Of a stretch of DNA of 64,000 bases, positions 60,369-64,000 are shown in pieces. The stretch's first letter is position 1. Each line of letters starts with the position of its first letter. This DNA is from Nonomuraea harbinensis (GTDB lineage Bacteria; Actinomycetota; Actinomycetes; Streptosporangiales; Streptosporangiaceae): the NCBI RefSeq assembly GCF_019396385.1, contig NZ_JAHKRN010000006.1:1-64000 (forward strand), read 5' to 3'. Below the pieces are notes generated by a model. That model did not search any database, was not told the origin of the DNA, and saw only the letters and a list, made by a program, of their open reading frames with translations. A program made the position numbers and the translations under genes.

Positions 60369-61304
60369 TCAGGCCGACTTGCGGGCCTTCCGCTTGGCGG
60401 GGGCCTTCTCTTCCTGGCCCTTCTCTTCCTTGGCCTTCTCTTCCTTGGCCCTGTCCTGCTTGGCCTCGTCGTCCTTGGCCTTCGCCTTGCCCGAGGCGGC
60501 CCGCTTCGGCTTGGCGGGAGCGCCCTCGCGCTCGCGCTTGGCGGCCTCGACGCTGGCCCGCAGCGCCGCCATGAGGTCGACGGCGGGGCCGCCCTCCTCC
60601 TCGGCCTCCGGAGGCGTGATGACCTCCTTGCCCGCCACCTTCGCCTCGATGACCTCCTGCAGCGCCTCGCGGTAGGTGTCGTGGTACTCGGCCGGGTCGA
60701 AGTCGGCCTCCATCGTGGAGATCAGCGACTCGGCCATCTTGAGCTCCTGCGTCCGCACGTCGATGTCCTCGTCCAGGAACTCGAAGTCCGGCTTGCGGAT
60801 CTCGTCCGGCCACAGCATGGTCTCCAGCACGAACACCCCGTCGCGCACCCGCAGCGTCGCCAGCGACTCGCGCTGGCGCAGCGCCACCTTGACCACCGCC
60901 ACCTGGCCGGAGCTCTCCAGCGCGTCGCGCAGCAGCACGTACGGCTTGGCCCCCTGCGCGTCGGGCTCCAGGTAATAGGACTTGGCGAAGTAGATGGGGT
61001 CGATCTGCTCGGCGGGGGCGAACTGCAGCACGTCGATCCGGCGGGAGGTGCTCAGCGGCAGCCCTTCGAAGTCCTCGTCGGTGAGCACGACCATCTCGCC
61101 CGTGGCCAGCTCGTAACCCTTGGCGATGTCCGCGTACGCGATCTCCTCGCCGTCGAGTGTGCACACCCGCTTGTAGCGGATGCGGCCGCCGTCCTCGCGG
61201 TGCACCTGGTGGAAGCTGACGTCCTTCTGCTCGGTGGCCGAGTAGAGCTTCACCGGGATCGTGACCAGCCCGAAGGAGATCGCACCTTTCCAGATGCTGC
61301 GCAT
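60369..61304 (-). CDS. ku: Ku DNA end-binding protein
   Basis: The 311-aa protein is a bacterial Ku homodimer subunit for non-homologous end joining. It starts MRSIWKGAISFGLVTIPVKLYSATE, the family signature, and has the HREDGGRIRYKRVC and EGLPLSTSRRIDVLQF segments of the ring. After residue 250 comes a long Lys/Glu/Ala-rich tail with KEEKAKEEKGQEEK repeats, a type of extension that can help Ku thread DNA or bind partners. The start at 61304 has GAGGAG six bases upstream. It is divergent from the LigD polymerase gene, 223 bases apart. Confidence 0.96.
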   Translation of the reverse strand: MRSIWKGAISFGLVTIPVKLYSATEQKDVSFHQVHREDGGRIRYKRVCTLDGEEIAYADIAKGYELATGEMVVLTDEDFEGLPLSTSRRIDVLQFAPAEQIDPIYFAKSYYLEPDAQGAKPYVLLRDALESSGQVAVVKVALRQRESLATLRVRDGVFVLETMLWPDEIRKPDFEFLDEDIDVRTQELKMAESLISTMEADFDPAEYHDTYREALQEVIEAKVAGKEVITPPEAEEEGGPAVDLMAALRASVEAAKREREGAPAKPKRAASGKAKAKDDEAKQDRAKEEKAKEEKGQEEKAPAKRKARKSA

Positions 61305-61527
61305 GGGCAACTCCTCAGTAGTGTCGGGCGGTTCGCCAACGGGGACATACCCGTCCCGGTGCGACCAATGCCATAGCTCGTCGAACCCATGCCGGGTATC
61401 CACGACCCGGTCCTGTGGCGTTATCGATGGGTTAGACCCGATCTCGCCGGGGAGGTGGCGTACACGAAGGCCGCGCCGTCCCGTGTGGCGCGGGCCCGGA
61501 GAAGCTGCCCCCGGAGGTGACGGCCCG

Positions 61528-62412
61528 ATGAGCCCGGCGAGCAAGGTCCCGGTGCGGGTGGACGGGCGGGAGCTCGTCCTGAGCAACCTGGACAAGGTGC
61601 TCTATCCCGAGTCCGGCTTCACCAAGGCCGAGGTCATCGACTACTACAGTCGGATCGCCCCGGTGCTCCTGCCGCACCTGGAAGGCCGGCCGCTGACGGT
61701 CAAGCGCTTCCCGAACGGCGTCGAGGGCATGTCGTTCTTCGAGAAGAACGCCCCCGAGCACACCCCCGGCTGGGTGCGCAGGGCGCGGCTGCCGGCGCCC
61801 GGCAGCACCAAGGACCGCGACACCATCGACTTCGCCCTGATCGACGACCTGCCGGGGCTGGTCTACTACGCGAACCTGGCCGCGCTGGAGCTGCACGTGC
61901 CCCAGTGGCGGGTGGACGGGCAAGGACGCGCGCTGCCGCCGGACACGCTGGTGTTCGACCTGGACCCCGGGCCGCCCGCGACGATCGTGGAGTGCTGCGA
62001 GGTCGCCCTGATGCTGCGCGAGGTGCTGTCGGCCGACGGCCTGGAGGCCAGGCCGAAGACCAGCGGGAGCAAGGGCATGCAGCTGTACGCCGCGTGGGAC
62101 GGCCGCGAGGAGCCGTCGGCGTACGCCAAGCGGCTGGCCCAGGCGCTGGCGAAGCGGCACCCCGGGCGGATCGTCAGCGTGATGGCGAAGAAGCAGCGGC
62201 CGGGCAAGGTCTTCATCGACTGGAGCCAGAACAACCCCGCCAAGACCACGGTCGCGCCATACTCGCTGCGGGCCAGGACGCGTCCGACGGTTTCCACGCC
62301 ACTGCTGTGGAAGGAGGTCGAACGCTGCGAGAGCCCGGAAGACCTGGTGTTCACGTCGTCCGACGTGCTGGCCAGGATGGAGAAGCACGGCGACCTTTTC
62401 AGCCGAGCGTAA
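61528..62412 (+). CDS. ligD: LigD-type polymerase (primase) domain protein
   Basis: The 294-aa protein is a stand-alone LigD polymerase domain, an archaeo-eukaryotic primase-like enzyme that fills gaps with ribonucleotides during end joining. The metal-binding DLDPG motif is in VFDLDPGPPAT, and the family segments SNLDKVLYPESGFTKAEVIDYY, FFEKNAPEHTP and TSGSKGMQLYA are present. No ligase or phosphoesterase domain is attached, so the ligase must be encoded elsewhere. GGAGGTGA at 61512-61519 sets the start. It is paired divergently with ku. Confidence 0.94.
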   Translation: MSPASKVPVRVDGRELVLSNLDKVLYPESGFTKAEVIDYYSRIAPVLLPHLEGRPLTVKRFPNGVEGMSFFEKNAPEHTPGWVRRARLPAPGSTKDRDTIDFALIDDLPGLVYYANLAALELHVPQWRVDGQGRALPPDTLVFDLDPGPPATIVECCEVALMLREVLSADGLEARPKTSGSKGMQLYAAWDGREEPSAYAKRLAQALAKRHPGRIVSVMAKKQRPGKVFIDWSQNNPAKTTVAPYSLRARTRPTVSTPLLWKEVERCESPEDLVFTSSDVLARMEKHGDLFSRA

Positions 62413-62445
62413 TCTGGTTCAGTCCACACGAAGAGGGGGACCGAC

Positions 62446-62658
62446 ATGTCGGAGATGGACGTACGCGGGGACGACGACAACTTCGCCGATGACCAGGAGC
62501 TGCCGATCGAGGCGACGCCGGCCGACGCCGCCGAGCAACAGCGTCCGCTGCGGGAGGACGACGAGCAGTGGCGCCTCGAGCTTCCCCTTGAGGTCAACCC
62601 GGCCGACGCGATCGAGCAGGACCGCGTGGTCGGGTACGACGACGACGACTATCGCTGA
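62446..62658 (+). CDS. Small acidic protein with an internal repeat, 70 aa
   Basis: The protein is very acidic and contains a two-fold repeat: LPIEATPADAAEQQR and LPLEVNPADAIEQDR. It ends in a run of Asp residues. No signal or membrane segment is present. AGAGGGGGA just upstream gives a good ribosome site, and it begins 33 bases after the polymerase gene. Similar small acidic repeat proteins are widespread in actinobacteria, but I know no function. Confidence 0.7.
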   Translation: MSEMDVRGDDDNFADDQELPIEATPADAAEQQRPLREDDEQWRLELPLEVNPADAIEQDRVVGYDDDDYR

Positions 62659-62720
62659 GGTGATGACTACCCGCCCGTAGGATGTCGGCAGACCCGGCAC
62701 GAAACCCGTTGGAGACCCGT

Positions 62721-63341
62721 GTGACCGCTACCCCGGACGCCAAGCCCCGGGGCACCCGGCTGCCCCGACTCGCCCGCCGCAGGCAGCTGCTGAGCGCGGC
62801 ACAGGAAGTGTTCGTGGAGAACGGCTACCACGCGGCCGCCATGGACGAGATCGCCGACCGCGCGGGGGTCAGCAAGCCGGTGCTCTACCAGCACTTCCCG
62901 GGCAAGCTGGAGCTCTACCTCGCGCTGCTCGACCTGCATGTCGACGACATGGTCACCCGGTGCAGGGAGGCGCTCGCCTCCACGACCGAGAACAAACTGC
63001 GGGTGCAGGCGACGTTCAGCGCGTTCTTCGACTTCGTCTCCACCCAGGGCGAGGCGTTCCGGCTGGTCTTCGAGTCCGACCTGCGCAACGTGGCGCCGGT
63101 GCGGCAGCGCGTGGAGCGCTCGCTCAACGAGTGCGCCGAGATGGTCAGCGCGGTGATCCAGGAAGACACCGGCTGCACCAGCGACGAGGCCCACCTGCTG
63201 GGCGTCGGGCTGGTCGGCATGGCGGAGGTGAGCGCCCGCTACTGGGTCAGCGAGCACGGCTCCATCCCCAAGGACGCGGCCGAGCAGCTCATGGCCCGGC
63301 TCGCCTGGCGGGGCATCAGCGGTTTTCCGCGTACGGCTTAA
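62721..63341 (+). CDS. TetR family transcriptional regulator
   Basis: This 206-aa regulator has an N-terminal helix-turn-helix (RRRQLLSAAQEVFVENGYHAAAMDEIADRAGVSKPVLYQHFPGKLELY) and a helical ligand-binding domain. The mycobacterial counterpart is Rv3208. The GTG start at 62721 has GGAG six bases upstream; the frame extends to 62682 without a ribosome site. It lies before the DUF3107 gene, as in Mycobacterium. The ligand and targets are unknown. Confidence 0.93.
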   Translation: MTATPDAKPRGTRLPRLARRRQLLSAAQEVFVENGYHAAAMDEIADRAGVSKPVLYQHFPGKLELYLALLDLHVDDMVTRCREALASTTENKLRVQATFSAFFDFVSTQGEAFRLVFESDLRNVAPVRQRVERSLNECAEMVSAVIQEDTGCTSDEAHLLGVGLVGMAEVSARYWVSEHGSIPKDAAEQLMARLAWRGISGFPRTA

Positions 63342-63427
63342 CCCGTTCGCTGGGCGCGATCAGCTGCGTTTTTCCGGCGTCGAACGGCCACGATGAGGGA
63401 AGCCCCGCCCCGTGGAAAGGGAGCATG

Positions 63428-63658
63428 ATGGAAATCAAGATCGGCGTGCGTTCGGTGCACCGTGAGCTCGTTGTGGAGACCGACCTGTCGTCCGAGCAGG
63501 TTGAGGAGGAAATCCGGAAGGCCCTTGCCGCCGATCGCGGCGTGTTCGCCATCACCGACGTGAAGGGCAGGCGTGTGGTGGTGCCGGTGGCGTCGCTGGG
63601 CTTCATCGAGATCGGCGAGGACGAGTCGCGTCCGGTGGGCTTCGGCGGCACCCTCTAG
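63428..63658 (+). CDS. DUF3107 family protein
   Basis: This 76-aa protein matches the DUF3107 family, including the mycobacterial TB9.4 (Rv3208A). It starts MEIKIGVRSVHRELVVETDLSSEQVEEEIRKAL and ends with a LGFIEIGEDESRPVGFG segment. The fold appears to be a small alpha/beta protein. ATG 63428 is chosen to match the family start; ATG 63425 adds one Met. It follows the TetR gene by 86 bases and its function is unknown. Confidence 0.9.
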   Translation: MEIKIGVRSVHRELVVETDLSSEQVEEEIRKALAADRGVFAITDVKGRRVVVPVASLGFIEIGEDESRPVGFGGTL

Positions 63659-63668
63659 GCGCCGCCGT

Positions 63669-63698
63669 CCGGGAGCCGCCTTGAGGTGCGGCTCCCGG
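63669..63698. terminator. Hairpin between DUF3107 gene and the last gene
   Basis: CCGGGAGCCGC (63669-63679) pairs with GCGGCTCCCGG (63688-63698). It lies 10 bases after one stop codon and 10 bases from the other, so it can serve both convergent genes. Confidence 0.75.
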
Positions 63699-63708
63699 GC
63701 GTGACGCC

Positions 63709-64000
63709 TCAGATGCCGAGCGCCGCCATGCGCTTGCCGTGCTGCTCCGTCAGTTTGGCGAACAGGCGGGAGATCTCCGCCTGGTCGTTCGCGCCCGACT
63801 CCACCAGCATGAGCGCCAGCTCCGGGCGTTCCGCCGCCACCCGCTGGCCCTGGCTGAGCGCCTCGCCGACGAGCCGCCTGGCCCACAGCGCCAGCCGCCC
63901 GCTCACCGCCGGGTCCGCCGCGACGCCGGCCCGTACGCGCTCGACGGCGAACTCCGCCCGCCCCTCGTCCGTCAGCACCTCGTCGACCAGCTCCACGATC
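63709..64000 (-). CDS. Ferritin-like fold protein, partial at the window end
   Basis: Only the C-terminal 95 or so residues are in the window; the 5' part lies beyond base 64000. The helical sequence (AALWARRLVGEAL-like segment, then RVAAERPELALMLVESG and ISRLFAKLTEQHGKRMAALGI) resembles the ferritin-like, MiaE-related proteins that commonly follow DUF3107 genes in actinobacteria. The family call rests mainly on that context. Metal ligands cannot be judged from the fragment. Confidence 0.6.
   Translation of the reverse strand, partial: IVELVDEVLTDEGRAEFAVERVRAGVAADPAVSGRLALWARRLVGEALSQGQRVAAERPELALMLVESGANDQAEISRLFAKLTEQHGKRMAALGI

Overview
This is a high-GC actinobacterial chromosome segment with many GTG and TTG starts, GGAGG-type ribosome sites and overlapping genes. 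It carries lineage markers: a WhiB7 with its leader, a cvn conservon, AdnA/AdnB, mycoredoxin, mycosin-like proteases and Ku/LigD. Gene content and style suggest Streptosporangiales (Nonomuraea or Streptosporangium-like). That placement is inference; no rRNA is present to confirm it. No phage, insertion sequence or CRISPR array was seen.

Layout. 0.5-3.2 kb: three small genes of unknown role, a truncated haemoglobin, a methyltransferase and a membrane protein. 3.3-4.7 kb: a secreted GH6 cellulase (GH6 + CBM2) behind a perfect CebR-type operator. 4.7-8.3 kb: a four-gene conservon, cvnABCD. 8.6-13.5 kb: an EthD-like protein, a methyltransferase divergent from a tightly overlapping AAA+ / VWA / helical-repeat operon, and an unknown protein. 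13.5-16.7 kb: release factor 3, a CPBP protease and two initiator tRNA genes, each with its own hairpin.

16.7-63.7 kb: a long block that, from memory, follows the order of the mycobacterial Rv3193c-Rv3208A region. It holds a UPF0182 protein, a PDZ/Lon-like protease, MoaE, an SDR protein, a DUF2342 hydrolase, Nudix, EEP and YgjP proteins, a ThiF-like protein, an ABC1 kinase, whiB7, uvrD2, mycoredoxin, nudC, adnB/adnA, an ATL protein, moeZ, a TetR regulator and a DUF3107 protein. Inserted in it are a CPH-type copper ATPase, a TesB thioesterase, an orphan IucA/IucC-like synthetase, a TagF-like transferase, a doubled anchor-protein/mycosin unit, an inverted duplication carrying small His-rich secreted proteins, and a Ku/LigD-polymerase pair.

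Functional themes are DNA end processing and repair (AdnAB, UvrD2, Ku, LigD polymerase, ATL), redox and cofactor chemistry (mycoredoxin, NudC, MoaE, MoeZ), antibiotic-stress control through WhiB7, and envelope proteins. The most unusual items are the MoxR-VWA-repeat operon with mirror-image divergent promoters, the tandem anchor-protein/mycosin pairs, the 710-base inverted duplication at 58.5-60.2 kb, and a complete-looking whiB7 attenuation leader.
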